DNA of 64,000 nucleotides from Chytriomyces cf. hyalinus JEL632 (GCA_025435555.1 JAIWWG010000046.1:210826-274825), one strand, 5' to 3'; positions 1-10,788 are shown, counted from the first letter of the stretch. The notes: generated by a model from the letters alone, not told the origin. Numbers and translations are program-made.

Positions 1-323
1 ATAGGCTATCTGCAAGCATCTGCGTCTGAGTCAGAGGCGGTGCATCCAGCTCGCTTTTGATGGAGTGTGAGGACGAACTGGCCCGCATTTATATTTGCAA
101 TTGTTTTTATTTTTATTGCGAGTTTCTCCACAGCGCACAAGTCCATGATCCGGCAACTGCTGAAGCGGGAGAGCGGTGAGTGCGGACTAAGCGTCGAGTC
201 CGCAGGCAAAGAAAAAGAAGCTGACGCGCTCTCATCCCAACCGAAGCTCCTACGTTTGCATACGATCCGCTTCGAATTGCAGCTGCTACGGCAAACTCGC
301 TAAAATTCAGTCGGTGCATCGGA
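1..323. other. upstream region / uncertain 5' part of the DET1-like gene
   Basis: No secure exon. A short peptide from an ATG at 145 (MIRQLLKRES) faintly resembles the conserved basic segment near the DET1 N-terminus. It is followed by GTGAGT at 175 and a possible acceptor only about 30 bases later. The frame that joins the recognisable DET1 sequence at 324 is open back to a TGA near 220 without an ATG, so an upstream exon is possible but unproven. Confidence 0.3.
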
Positions 324-2774
324 ATGCCGCCTTCGATTTCACAAGTGCTGCGATTTGACAAGGAAGGGAATATACTCTTGTGCCTCGGACATGGGAACAA
401 GGCTGTGATGGCGTTCGCTCTCGAAAAGGGCGTCTTCAACGAGGGTCTATCAGAGGGTGCGTAAACTAGCCAACGCTGCCTCTTGTAAAAGCTCTTTGTT
501 TTTGAAGCATGCGCACTGACTCGTTTTTTCCATCTGCTTGCAGCCCCTTCATTCTCGTCGTTCTTCAGAGGTTCACCTCTCTTCGATACCACTATCACAT
601 ACGGGCACGAGACGCTCGTCCGCGATTTCTGCCTTATTATCAATTTGAAGCCTTCTCAGTCGTCAAGCAGGCAGAGAAGTTTTGTGCTGCTCGCCTCAGC
701 ATGCCCCTGGACCAGTCTTTCGAACCCGTCTACTGCGGCTTATCCTCATGCACTCAATCACACAGTGAATGATGTTATTTCGCTATGGCTTGTCTGTCTG
801 GAATCGGGAATGGTAATCTCTATTGTGCATTGTGTCACGCATATTGGAATGACAGTTTGGCTTCCTCTCCACAAATGATCAAGATTTCGGACAAACTCGT
901 TTTCCCGTGCGACCACATTGTTTTGTCACACGCAGCAGGTGTGCAAGTCAATGGGGATATTCTCGCAGTGACTTCCGTCAAAAACCAAACGATCCACTTG
1001 TTTCATATCCAGGTACGTTCAAGTGCTACATGCTTTTTCCAAGCTAAATTAGTACCGGTATTTTTTAAGGAATCTGGCACGTTCGTAAAGCAAGTTGAAG
1101 TGGGCTGGCACACTCGCGACGACGACGAGTTTTGTCTCTCAAAAGCACGATCCGCCCAAGAATTATTTGACGCGCAACAGCAAACTGTGCGAGCCACAAC
1201 CAGTCTCCCGAACTTGTCCAACTTCACATCCTTCATGTCTGCATCCATGTATCGCAATCGACCCTTGCCTGCTGGCAATGACAAAACAGATTGGAGTAAT
1301 CTTGCGTATGTGGCAGCCGCCGCGCCGGGTGGTCCAATAAGGCCAGCGGAATTGAGGCGGAGTTTGAGGAGATCCGCACGCTCTGCGATATTACCACGAG
1401 TTTCAGTGCAGTCAAATGCGGCGTTGGCCAATATCTTTTCGAACCCGAATAATCAGCATGGTGTTGATGCAGTTGCGCCCGTTCCCGCGGTTGTTTCGCG
1501 AGAGGGTGCGAACGCATCTGTTTCTGACTTTCCAAATGTAAGAAAAACAGCCCCCACTGGACGGCGATACTTGATTTAACTTTCTGTTATTTTCTTTTAT
1601 CGTAGGCGCTGCCATTTAGTGGACTGAAGCAGCGATTACTCTCCTTCTTGTATCGGAAAGCAGCAGAGTCAGGAAACCCTGCGTGAGCCCAGTTTCTTTT
1701 TTGTCGTCGATTTTTTTTTAATTCGCTGCAATCGAAACAAGCACTATGCGTCATTTTTATTTGACATTTGATCAGTATGCTTCGTTGGTCATGTGGCGAA
1801 TGCAGTTCCTGGAAAATGATACCATCCTTATCAAGTTTGGAGGCGTTGAAAACACGCTTGGAAGGGTATGCCTAATCAGTTTTTTTTTTTTGCATTTGGG
1901 CATTCCTTCTGACACACACACATTTTTATGATGGGTTCCCCACGAAGCCCGCAGAGCCTCTGGCATCACAAGCCACTTTCTTTATGGAATACTCTCTCGA
2001 AACCACTCAAGTGCTGAACGTGTATGACAACACGTCTCATGAATTGCTTGAACGCTTTTGCTCGGAACCTCAATTTCGCGGATCCGTAGGGAATCACGGG
2101 TTGAATTTTGTCACGAATGCAACCAACAATGATGCTGCCCGAGATTTTGTAAAGAAACAGCTGTATAGTGTTGGGAAAGCCAAGAATGGAGGGTAAGCAG
2201 CATTTTTTGAATCCAGTGTTTTTGTTTTCATGACACTGATAAGTGAGAGGTGGCAGGCGTGCGCAATCTGTCAAACGTATTCTCGCGAGTTTACCTCTCA
2301 ATCCACAGTATTATATCGAAAGTCCGCTGCTAGATCAACGCATCTTTAGCTATGATGAAAGCATGATGAACAACATTCAGCGGTTTGGTCTCCTTTTTGA
2401 TTTTCTTCTTGCCAGCATAACATCATCAAAAGGATTGATTTTATTTTGTTTGGGTTCGCAGCCCGCGCTCGTGGAGTTCTCAGTTTGCAGTCAAATTCTG
2501 GGATCGAGAAACAGGCCAAGTTCGTTTCAAAATTGACCCAAACCCTGGAGAACCTGGAAGCGCGATTGAGCAGGCCCTTTCAAAGTCCAAGTGAGAATAC
2601 CCAACACCACCCACGCAGGGTTCTTGTGTTTTGATGTATGGACTAACTGTATATCAAAACAACAGGAAATACGTGTCATATATCTTCCATCCGTGGATTC
2701 CGTTTGTGATCAGTGTGATGACTGTCGCTGGACGTCCACCGATTTACAATTTTCATTTTGTGTGTGCAGAGTAA
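324..2774 (+). CDS. DET1: DET1 (de-etiolated 1) homologue, CRL4-associated protein
   Basis: In animals and plants DET1 works with DDB1 and COP10/DDA1 as part of CUL4-type ubiquitin ligase complexes in the nucleus. Spliced pieces match the whole family in order: VLRFDKEGN near the start, DHIVLSH and ILAVTSVKNQTIHLFHI (about 910-1010), a DDDEF acidic motif (near 1120), GLKQRLLSFLY (1622-1660), MWRMQFLENDTILIKFG (about 1790-1845), FFMEYSLETTQVLNVYDNTS (about 1980-2035), YYIESPLLDQRIFSYDESM (about 2310-2370), FAVKFWDRETGQVRFKI and a final IFHPWIPFVISV ending at TAA 2772-2774. At least six introns break the reading frame. One stretch of about 85 residues (near 1150-1500), rich in Ser and Asn, has no counterpart in animal DET1. 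The start is uncertain: the ATG at 324 is used, but the real N-terminus may be upstream. An AATAAA lies just after the stop. Confidence 0.85.
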
Positions 2775-3047
2775 AAAAATAAAGAGGGAAGTTTGGTAAA
2801 ATAAAGATTTGCTTGTTGAACAGAAACTTGGGGTTCTGATTGTTTGGGTGTTGCTTCTTCACTTTCACACAAGACTCCGACGCTTTTCGTGCTTCAGTAT
2901 ATTATTTCGAAAGGGTGAAGAGCGTTGTGAATTCACAGAAGGCTTTACCAGAATCACGACACACAGTAAATTCTGTCACAGAATTTTACGCGCCGAGTCT
3001 AATCACTTGTTTTTACTTTTCAGACGCATATGCACATGACCTCTCTC

Positions 3048-3870
3048 TTAGACCTTAATATCCTCATCGACAAAATACAGCCTGTCGCCTTGGAGAGAAT
3101 TCCCTCTCAAATCCAGCTCACGAAGCTCGCTGTAGCTGTTCAGACTGGCAGGGACACATCCATTCAGTTGGTTGTCGCTCAAGTTCAGCATGCGTAACCC
3201 CGTCATTTCTCTAAACAGGTCAGGAACAGGTCCCTCCAAAAGATTATTGCTCAGATTCAACTCGTTTAATACAACAAGACATGACAGCCATGCAGGAATG
3301 GTGCCAGAAAATCTGTTGTGGTCAAGTTTAAGAGAGCGCAAACAAGTCAATGCTCCAATATCTGTTGGTATCGGGCCGTCCAGGTTATTGTGTTCCAATT
3401 CGAGCCACTGGAGGTTTGCAAGTGAGGTGATGCTGCTAGGAATACCGCCGGAAAGCTTGTTTTGTCCGAGATGCAATGATGTCAAGGAAGTGAAATGTCC
3501 GATTTCTGTTGGTATCGGACCGTCGAGGAGATTGTTTATCAAGATGAGACATTCAAGTTTTGCGAGGAAAACGTTGGCACTTGGGATCCCGTTCGCAGAA
3601 TTGCTCTGGTCAAGTTTCATCCTCTCGAGGTTTGACATGACTGTTTCTCCATCATGTTCGATGTCATCCCGAAGTCTTGAAGTGTTGGTCAATGCTGGAT
3701 ATGATGAGCCAGCCGAGATTTTTGATAAAACTCCGTCAATGGTTCACGTTATACGATTGGATGCGAGGTCTATCACAGTCAACGCAGAGAGTCAATTTTC
3801 CTTAGAGAGGCGCCCGAACTGAATGTTGAAAGAGACGGTTTGCAAATTCATTGGGCCAATTATTTGAAGT
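3048..3870 (-). pseudogene. plant-type leucine-rich-repeat protein, 5' part broken
   Basis: The open part (3692 to 3048) carries about six repeats of the plant receptor type, of the form L.L..N.L.G.IP..I..L..L, such as LTSLHLGQNKLSGGIPSSI. Such repeats form solenoids that bind proteins or peptides. No kinase, signal peptide or membrane segment is visible. Upstream in the same frame the repeat pattern continues (SALTVIDLASNRIT), but two in-frame TGA codons interrupt it: one after RLSKEN (near 3805) and one after SNRIT (near 3745). No intron removes both cleanly. A sister copy lies at 44041-44771, and both share a conserved stretch at the 5' end (3830-3870). The call is either a decaying gene or a shorter gene starting at an internal ATG such as 3692. 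Confidence 0.6.
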
Positions 3871-4040
3871 CTCAGCAAGAAACATTTTATGCCTCAAGCG
3901 CATGCAGTTGAAGGAGCGCACGGATCTCTGCAGTGTATAAGTCATGCTGGTGACAGGCTATTGAACGTGGAGGCAACCATCAACTCTGACATGATCCATG
4001 GGACGTGAATGCAAATTTATTTAAATGTTGGACGCCGTAA

Positions 4041-4478
4041 TCACGCAAGAAGCGCCGCCAACGAACCCGCCCTGTCCATGTCATGAATATCCTCATTGCC
4101 GCCCACACTCTCCCCACGCACAAACACATTGGGAACACTGCGCCTCCCAGTACGCATTTCAAGGTACGCCAAGATCTCGGACCCGTCTTCTTCGTCCCGC
4201 AGATCAATGTTAACGACGGTGTATGCGACTTGGTACGAGTCGAGCAGTTTCTTGGCTTTCAGGCATGCGAGACATCCGCTTCGACCAAATACGACTATCT
4301 TGGAGTGTGCGAGGATGGTTTCGACTGTTTGTTGGGCGGGGTGGGTGGGTGGCTGCTTGGCTGCGGTGGATGGGTTGGCAGCTGATGATGATGCTGACTT
4401 GTCTGAGACAGTGGTGAGTAAGTCGGTCTTGCTGTGTTGTGAGGAAGGTGCACCTTTCTTTGAAAACAGCTTGAACAT
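4041..4478 (-). CDS. glutaredoxin with atypical CLAC active site
   Basis: A 145-residue thioredoxin-fold glutaredoxin. Starting at the ATG at 4478 it has a basic/Ser-rich N-terminal extension of about 45 residues beginning MFKLFSKK, which may be a targeting sequence. The glutaredoxin fold follows: IVVFGRSGCLACLKAKKLL with the redox pair C69-L-A-C72, the cis-proline segment RRSVPNVFVRG, and a GG-N-ED helix cap in place of the usual GG-CDD. Dithiol glutaredoxins normally have CPYC, so proline and tyrosine are replaced while both cysteines remain. It is the last of three glutaredoxin genes lying head to tail on this strand, and likely arose by local duplication. Substrate and compartment are unknown; glutathione-dependent disulfide or deglutathionylation chemistry is inferred from the family. 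Confidence 0.85.
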   Translation of the reverse strand: MFKLFSKKGAPSSQHSKTDLLTTVSDKSASSSAANPSTAAKQPPTHPAQQTVETILAHSKIVVFGRSGCLACLKAKKLLDSYQVAYTVVNIDLRDEEDGSEILAYLEMRTGRRSVPNVFVRGESVGGNEDIHDMDRAGSLAALLA

Positions 4479-4653
4479 TTTTTGGTTGAAGAGATTGCAA
4501 ATCACGGGTCATGAACAGGCAAGCTGCGGGGATAGCGAGACACCACATTTCGAATAAGCTGAGCAGAACCGAGGCAGGAATATTGTGTCTGGAAGATGGC
4601 TTGTTCTGTTTGCAGACACTCTCTTTTATTCAGGTATTCGAACCAGGCCGCAG

Positions 4654-5088
4654 TCACGCACCCAACAAGTCCTTCAGCTTTCCTTCCTTGTCCAGCTGAA
4701 ACAACGCGTCGCAGCCTCCCACATGAGCTCCACGAATAAAAATGTTTGGTACCGTGTGTTGTCCAGTTTTGTTTGCAAGATACTCCTGGATCAGCGGGCC
4801 GTCTGCACGCAAGTTCAGTTCAAGTACCGAGTAAGTCGCGTTGTAGCTGTTGAGCAGACCTTTTGCTTTTTTGCAGTATGGACATGTCGTTTTTGAGAAG
4901 ACGGCGACTTTGGATGCTGAGATGAACTCTTCAGCTATTGTGGCCGGGGTAGCTCGTGCCGCGATCAGGTTCACTGGTGGCTCCATGTAGGCAAAGACCA
5001 GGGTGCTTGAGAGCAACAGGAGAAGAATCGTGGCCCAGATGTTTCTTTTAGAAAAGGGCTGTTTCGGCATTACAGCGCCTTGCTTCAT
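4654..5088 (-). CDS. glutaredoxin with N-terminal membrane anchor (Grx6/7-like)
   Basis: A 144-residue intronless protein. Residues 17-34 form a hydrophobic segment (WATILLLLLSSTLVFAY) after a short basic tail, as in signal anchors. The glutaredoxin domain follows, with CPYC at 69-72, HTVPNIFIRG carrying the cis-proline, and VGGCDAL for glutathione binding. The architecture matches yeast secretory-pathway Grx6/Grx7 (known for that family), except that those are often monothiol whereas this one is dithiol. The likely role is thiol redox control in the ER or Golgi lumen (inference). It sits between two other glutaredoxin genes in the same orientation, 175 bases from one and 51 from the other. 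Confidence 0.88.
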   Translation of the reverse strand: MKQGAVMPKQPFSKRNIWATILLLLLSSTLVFAYMEPPVNLIAARATPATIAEEFISASKVAVFSKTTCPYCKKAKGLLNSYNATYSVLELNLRADGPLIQEYLANKTGQHTVPNIFIRGAHVGGCDALFQLDKEGKLKDLLGA

Positions 5089-5139
5089 ATTGTCGGAAAG
5101 GGGTTTTTATTTCTTTTTCGGCTGGGGGATCGACATGGA

Positions 5140-5433
5140 TTAAAGCAATGGCTTCAGACCTCCCTTGGCATGCAGGGCATGCACATCATCACACCCTCCG
5201 ATCTGCTTTCCACTGATAAACACATTTGGGACGGTGCGCTGACCAGTCTTCTCTGCAAGGTACGCCTGGATCTGGGCACCGTCGGCACGCTTGTCAAGTT
5301 CAATGGCTTCGTACTGGGCACCGAGGCTGTCGAGGAGGGACTTGGCTTTGGTGCAGTAGGGGCAGTAAGTCTTGGAGAAGACGACGACTTTGCTGGACGC
5401 GATGGCGGTTTCGGTGAGTTGTTTGGCGCTCAT
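5140..5433 (-). CDS. dithiol glutaredoxin, cytosolic type
   Basis: A compact 97-residue protein without targeting sequence. It has VVVFSKTYCPYCTKAKSLL with CPYC at 24-27, RTVPNVFISG (cis-proline) and IGGCDDVHAL (glutathione-binding GG-CDD). Length and motifs are those of classical cytosolic Grx1/Grx2. It would reduce protein disulfides and mixed disulfides using glutathione. It is first in a three-gene tandem array and is probably closest to the ancestral copy because it lacks the extensions seen in the other two (inference). Confidence 0.92.
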   Translation of the reverse strand: MSAKQLTETAIASSKVVVFSKTYCPYCTKAKSLLDSLGAQYEAIELDKRADGAQIQAYLAEKTGQRTVPNVFISGKQIGGCDDVHALHAKGGLKPLL

Positions 5434-5606
5434 GGGTGTGGCTGGATGGAGAAGAGATTTGGATGAGATGGGGATCGGGGGTGGGCAGTTGAGGAGTAAG
5501 GGGTGTGGTTACCTTTGGTGGAGAAAAAAGACTTGAGTCTTGATGCCAACATTTGGTGCGTTTTTATGTTTCCAGTCCATGTCGCCATGCATCGTGTTTA
5601 TGGATT

Positions 5607-6201
5607 TCAAATACAAACACGCCACACAGGAAACTCGTGGCATTCGTTCAGTTGGTTCCCTGTTCCAGCCTCCACACTCTGCCCCGCTCGATCCTGGAAG
5701 AGAAACAGGGATTCTATAATGATGGCATATCCTTCCATCGGTGCTTGCCACCACTGGACCTCCCTGTCACCCAGACAAGCGACCCTGCCGACTTTGGCGG
5801 CTTCTTGAAACGATAGCAACTCGCCTGCAATTCACACGCTCATTGCATCAACTTTTCACAATCCCAAACTATAATACGCGTTGAATCCAAATTCCTGTGC
5901 GTGAATGTTTCTTGCCCTTTGTCTGGGTAGCTGCTATGTGAAGTAACGACTATTACCGGTTGGTTCCATTTACTGTTGCAGAAATCCATCTTTGATCCTT
6001 ATGCCTGGAACGGCAAGGAATCTGTGTTGGACGGGGACAAGTCCTTGAGAACCGCGTTTGTTGGTACCCGTTAAATGCTGAGCCAAAAAAAGGCAACGGA
6101 TTTCCAACACCACTGATGCCAGTCGAATGGCCGCGGTGAATACACCGTTGTCGTCCGAAACACCGACTGTTGCTTTTGCCACCACTTTTTTTCGCAATCA
6201 T
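5607..6201 (-). CDS. unidentified protein, about four exons
   Basis: No family recognised. A spliced minus-strand model gives coherent sequence: a first exon from near 6201 (ending ...RCLFLAQHLTG), a second containing FCNSKWNQPVIVVTSHSSYP and STRIIVWDC, and a last exon from near 5814 (ELLSFQEAAKVGRVAC... to a TGA at 5607) containing REVQWWQAPMEGYAIII. The last junction needs an intron of only about 35 bases. The first-exon frame has no in-frame ATG except via a further join, so the start is uncertain. It diverges from the neighbouring acetyltransferase gene with only 27 bases between candidate start codons. Existence is moderately supported by reading-frame quality; function is unknown. Confidence 0.45.
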
Positions 6202-6228
6202 AAATATTTATAAACGGACCAGATTTAA
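6202..6228. promoter_or_regulatory. very short divergent intergenic region
   Basis: Only 27 bases, AT-rich (it contains aatatttataaacgg), separate the ATG of the acetyltransferase gene at 6229 from the candidate ATG of the minus-strand gene at 6201. If both starts are right, core promoters must overlap the neighbour's coding sequence or leaders must be extremely short. Confidence 0.4.
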
Positions 6229-6887
6229 ATGGATCTCCACGCCCTCAGCGAGTCTCTACCCCGAGACAGCACCGCCTCAGACATCCAGATTGTGCCGTAC
6301 TCGAGCGAAGAACAGCTCAAATCAATCGCGCATCTGATCGAAACAGACTTGTCGGAGCCATACACCGTGTATACCTACCGATACTTTCTGTGCGCTTGGC
6401 CGCATTTGTCGTTCCTTGTGAGTCGTTGCCTGTCTCTCTGAATCGATTTAGATGTTCTTGATACTCATGCCACTCATGTGTATATCTCATCTCAATGATT
6501 CAGGCCATGGCAGAGGGCGAGTGCATCGGAGCAATTGTGTCGAAATGCGAGCGAAACAAAAACGGTCGCAACCGTGGCTACCTCGCAATGCTTGCTGTCA
6601 AGACGCGGTTCAGGAAGCGCGGCATTGGATCGATGCTGATACAGCGCACTGTTGAAGCCATGGTTGCGGATGGGGCGGATGAGGTGAGCATGCTTGGCTG
6701 AGGTTAAGGTTGAAAGTGGATACTGAACAACGGACATATGTGTTGGCAGATTGTGCTCGAGACGGAAATCACAAACATCGGCGCCCAGTCCCTGTACGAG
6801 AACCTGGGTTTTATTCGCGACAAGCGACTGGCACGGTACTACTTGAACGGGAACGACGCTTACAGACTTAAGCTGCTGCTGAAATAA
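6229..6887 (+). CDS. NAA30: N-alpha-acetyltransferase NatC catalytic subunit (NAA30/MAK3-like)
   Basis: A GNAT-fold enzyme that acetylates N-termini starting Met-hydrophobic, normally in a complex with NAA35 and NAA38. Three exons (6229-6417, 6504-6683, 6750-6887) with clean GTGAG...CAG introns of 86 and 66 bases give 168 residues, close to yeast Mak3. Visible motifs are the substrate-side segment [14 protein letters not shown], the acetyl-CoA loop [10 protein letters not shown] (the R/Q-x-x-G-x-G/A signature), [19 protein letters not shown] and the C-terminal [18 protein letters not shown] typical of NAA30. All family landmarks are intact. It shares a tiny divergent promoter region with the gene to its left. 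Confidence 0.92.
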
Positions 6888-6951
6888 AATATATCAAAGT
6901 GTTCATCCGTGTTCACAGCCGCTAAACTGAAAAAAAAAAAAAACAGCATAA

Positions 6952-9812
6952 ATGGCCTCCTCCGAAATTGAACTCAGGGTCGCAACAAGCGCTAGCCACC
7001 TTCTCACATCTCCACGTGCGACGAATGAGTACCCAGTCCTTATCCACTCTCCAAACAGGCGGAAATGCCGGGATGTGATCTGGATTGTTCCCTTCGTAGC
7101 CATGCTTTCCTTTGTGCTCTACTTTGGGCTAAGGGGGGCCAAACTTGTGACGAGTCCGCGCAACTACTGTAATCTAGTTGTGAGTGACTCGCTTTCATGG
7201 GAACGCTGCTGCTTTATTTCCTTTGCTGACATCCAACTCAAATGCAGCCAAGCAACGCTCTCGACGGCGGGCTTCCCTCGGCGCCAGGCTCCTCTGGAAA
7301 GGACATTTACTCGAATTGCATCCATTTTGTTGTTGCAGGCAAACTGTCAGACGCGCGGAGTCAGGTTTCGAACTCTGAAAGATTACATAATCCATCCGTT
7401 TGTTGAACTTTGTTTTCTTGCAGTGTCTCCTGTTTGCCATAAACACAATCGCATCCCCAACCAACCCGTCCAAGCGATCCATCTTATCTATCTCGGAAAA
7501 TGCTACGCAGCCATCGGAGCACCGCATTTCCGAACGAGGCATCCCAGGAATAACGCTGCCGCCGCAGCTGCAGTCGGCATTCACATTATGCACTCTGTAT
7601 ATGAGCATGAAGCTTCCAAACGCACCGTACCAATGCGTTCAATACGGACTCTTGAACGCCTTGGACGTCGCAGGTGCAGGCAACACGACCTCGTTCCAGT
7701 CCATCATGACTGCCTGTGTGGAACCCATTGCCTCAGGCTCTTCCATCAAAGTGAACTCGTGTTTAGACGGGGTTGCGCGCGTTCTTCCGGGAACCGCACC
7801 TGCTGCGATTGAGAGCGGACAAGTAGTGTCGGCGTGTGTGGCTGGGGGTGTCAGTAAAGTGGAGCAGTGTGTTCAAGACGCGCTCGTGAAAGCGAATGTG
7901 ACTTTACCGGTGGCTCAATCGTTTGTGGACAAGTGTGTGAAACCCGTCATTGTGAATGGAGGTGGTTTGAAAGCGGTGGACGCGTGTGTGCTGTTTGGAG
8001 TTCAGACCGTGTTTCCTGCTGTTCCTGATGTGACGGGCGGGTATGATACCTGTGTAAGACCGTTTGTGAACGGTACTGTGAGTGTAACCGACAAGGACGC
8101 GGCGGTCGCTGTTGCTGTGCGGTGTTTAGAGGCTGGCGTGACGCGAGTTCTTGGTGGCGCAGCGCCCGTTTTTCAATTGATTGAGCGTGCGATTGCTGGG
8201 GTTCTTGGTGGGGGCGATCTCGGCGCTGCATTTAGCTCGAGTTGCCTTGCCAAAACCGTCGGCGATTTGAGTGCAGGAAGCGGCTTTGATATCGTAAAAG
8301 GGTGTCTGTTTCAGGGACTTGCAACTCAGTTTTGCGCTGACGTTGAGCGGGCTGTAGAAGGGTCTATAGCATTGGGCTTGAACGCGTATTTTACAAGTTT
8401 CAAGGACCGTGTTGCGCAGTCGGCTGTAAGGCTTGCATTGACCTTGACAGGGATTATCGCAGCTGGAGTGGGTATGGCGTGTGTGTGGATGTCGGTTCTG
8501 ATTTTGTTTGGGGAAGGGTTGATTCGGTTTAGCATTGTTGGCACGATTCTGAATTTGCTAATTCTGACAGTAAGTGTTTTTCTATTTTAGCAGGCTTGAT
8601 GTATGACATTGACCAGTGTTCTGTATAGATCATCAACTTTGCAATCTTGAACATCCCAGTTGCTGTGTTCTTGCTCATTTATCTCCTCATCAAAATTGCA
8701 TGGTACATTTATATTTATAAGCGCATCGCGTTTGCAGCCGCGCTTTTGAAAGTCACAGTCGCACATTTGCGTCGAAGGCCTGGCGCATTCTTTCTCGCTA
8801 CGTTCCTATTCTTGTGGAACGCGGGCTGGTGTTTTCTGTTTGGCTGTGCATACCTCGAAATCTACAGTCCAAACGTTATTCCAGACCCAAACTTGATGAC
8901 TACATGTCTGGTCGTTCTTGTGTTGGGATTCTTTTGGAGCTTTGAAGTATGGAAGGGGCTGCTGGGTGTCAGTGTGGCTGGTTCTCTGGGGACTTGGTAC
9001 TACTTTGGACACGATGATGACGATGACAAGCGTGGGAAGAGTCGGGACCCTTCTCAACGCCAGCAAAATTTACCGTTTCAGCTGCGCCAGCCCATTCTCG
9101 CGTCATTCTTCCAAGCAATCACGTACTCTTTTGGGTCCATCTGCCTCAGCTCGTTAATCCTGGCTGCTCTGAAAACAGGCCATTATTTCTACAAGCGGGG
9201 CAAAAACACGTCAAGTGTTTGGTTGAAGGCACTGATTGAGTTTTTCTTTGGATGGATGGAGTTTATCTTGAAAGTGTACAACTTGTACTCGCTTGTTCGC
9301 GTGGGTGTCGAGTATGAGCCGTACTGCGAAGCTGCAAGCAAGACTTGGGTGAGACAGAGTGTTTCCCTGGCAATTATCGTCATAAACTAAAGCTTCTTTA
9401 AACAAAACAGGGGCTCATCCAAGACCAAGGCATTGACGCCCTCGTCAACGACGACAGTATTGAAAACGTAACATCCAGCACCAGCACTCTCGGCTCCATC
9501 ACGCTCGGCACCATTGCATTCATCCTCGCGAAAATCATGTACCGCCTAGACTGGGACATAACACTTCTCTGTGTGATTGTGTCTCTTCTGTTTGGGTACG
9601 CCATGCTGAGTATCATGGGCGTGACTGTGGAGATGGGCACAGTGGCGCTGTTTGTGGTGATGGCTGAGGACCCGGAGGTGTTGATGGTGCGGCACAGGCG
9701 TGAGTGTGGTGTTTTGGTGGAGGCGTTGATTGAGAGGTGTCGTGACAGAGGATGGGCGGTTCCGAAGGAGTTTTTGATGTTGAAGGAGAAGATGGAAGTG
9801 GGATCTGGATGA
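6952..9812 (+). CDS. choline-transporter-like protein (SLC44/CTL family) with enlarged loop
   Basis: Five exons (6952-7179, 7248-7364, 7424-8569, 8629-9348, 9411-9812), all joining in phase 0, encode 870 residues. The family mark RKCRDVIWIVPFVAML begins the first membrane span near residue 40. The later core has several membrane spans and the conserved stretches QAITYSFGSICLSSLILAA and DWDITLLCVIVSLLFGYAML. SLC44 proteins are polytopic plasma- or organelle-membrane proteins linked to choline or ethanolamine transport (family knowledge). Typical members have 600-700 residues. Here the segment between spans 1 and 2 (about residues 80-440) is expanded and holds many regularly spaced cysteines, including repeated C-V...C motifs, and N-glycosylation sequons. 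Substrate is not provable from sequence. A short Asp run (DDDDD) lies in the middle cytosolic loop. Confidence 0.85.
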
Positions 9813-10788
9813 GTGACCCCATGCCCGTTTTATTCCCTGAGTGTTTTGAGTGGAGATGGAAGCAGTTGGCTGTGGTGGTGGGATATTAAAATTGAACTCT
9901 TTTGTATGTGGCATGTTGTTGAGAGAGGTGTAGAGGGCGTGTCCTTGTTCCAGCAATTAGGTGTATCCCTGCAAAGTCAGAGAGCACCGACTTTTGACCA
10001 ACCTCCCCAGACAACAAACAGACTGATTCTCCCGATTGAGCGGAGGACGAAACATGTTACGCTGGTTCAAAAAATAATAACATTGTTTAGTTCATGCCCG
10101 ACTCGGTTCAGGAGAAGGTTGCAGTCTCACAGGAAGGCTGCGGCAGTCCCGGAGCACTCTGAGGAGGACTATGGGGATGACATCTATGACAGCATGTGCG
10201 AAGACCCCCTCACTGTTCCAGTTGTATGCTACTGTCAGCTATATCTTAACATTAGGTTTCCACCCAACTTGGCCACTATTAATATGCTCAACTCGCTTCA
10301 CGGCAGAGATGATGGAGCTGGTAGCCGCTGCCTCGTAGTCATCTCAGGGTACCTGCACAAGATCCAACCGGACTCCTTCTTGACACCTCGTCAAGATTCC
10401 TTTGATCTTCATCTTCCCCGCCTCTACTTGTTCTTGCGGATCCGACTTGATCGCTCCGCTCGCCATCACCGTTCTTGTAAAAGTGCGCAGTCAAAAAATT
10501 ACCGTCACCGTGGTTGGAAAAGTAACGTGCGACATGTCTGATTCTGGAACCGGTGTGATGCTATTGATTCTGTTCTTTTTGGTGCAGTCAAACCAGAAAT
10601 CCCAGATGCCGTTGCCTCCGTGGCTCATGAGCCCTGGTGCATGAGGAGATATGATTGCCAAATGAGGTCATTGCTACGATCCCGTGCAACGTACAATCCG
10701 AAAGAATCTCAAGCGTAGCTGCGCAAAGACCATTACAAGGGTACTAAATGCTTTTATTGGATCATAGGACAAGCAGCAGTTAAGAGAT
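9813..10788. other. intergenic, no supported gene
   Basis: A plus-strand frame stays open for about 240 codons but lacks an ATG at its head and shows no family. Short pieces such as EHSEEDYGDDIYDSMCEDP (10150-10210, plus) and a 40-codon minus ORF beginning MASGAIKSDPQEQ (near 10470) look coding-like but cannot be assembled into a model. The right end is 3' sequence of the minus-strand neighbour. Confidence 0.4.

Noticed and set aside
9813-10541. 242-codon plus-strand open frame after the SLC44 gene
   Set aside because: No ATG at its head (begins GTG), crosses the 3' untranslated region of the transporter and resembles nothing; not enough support.
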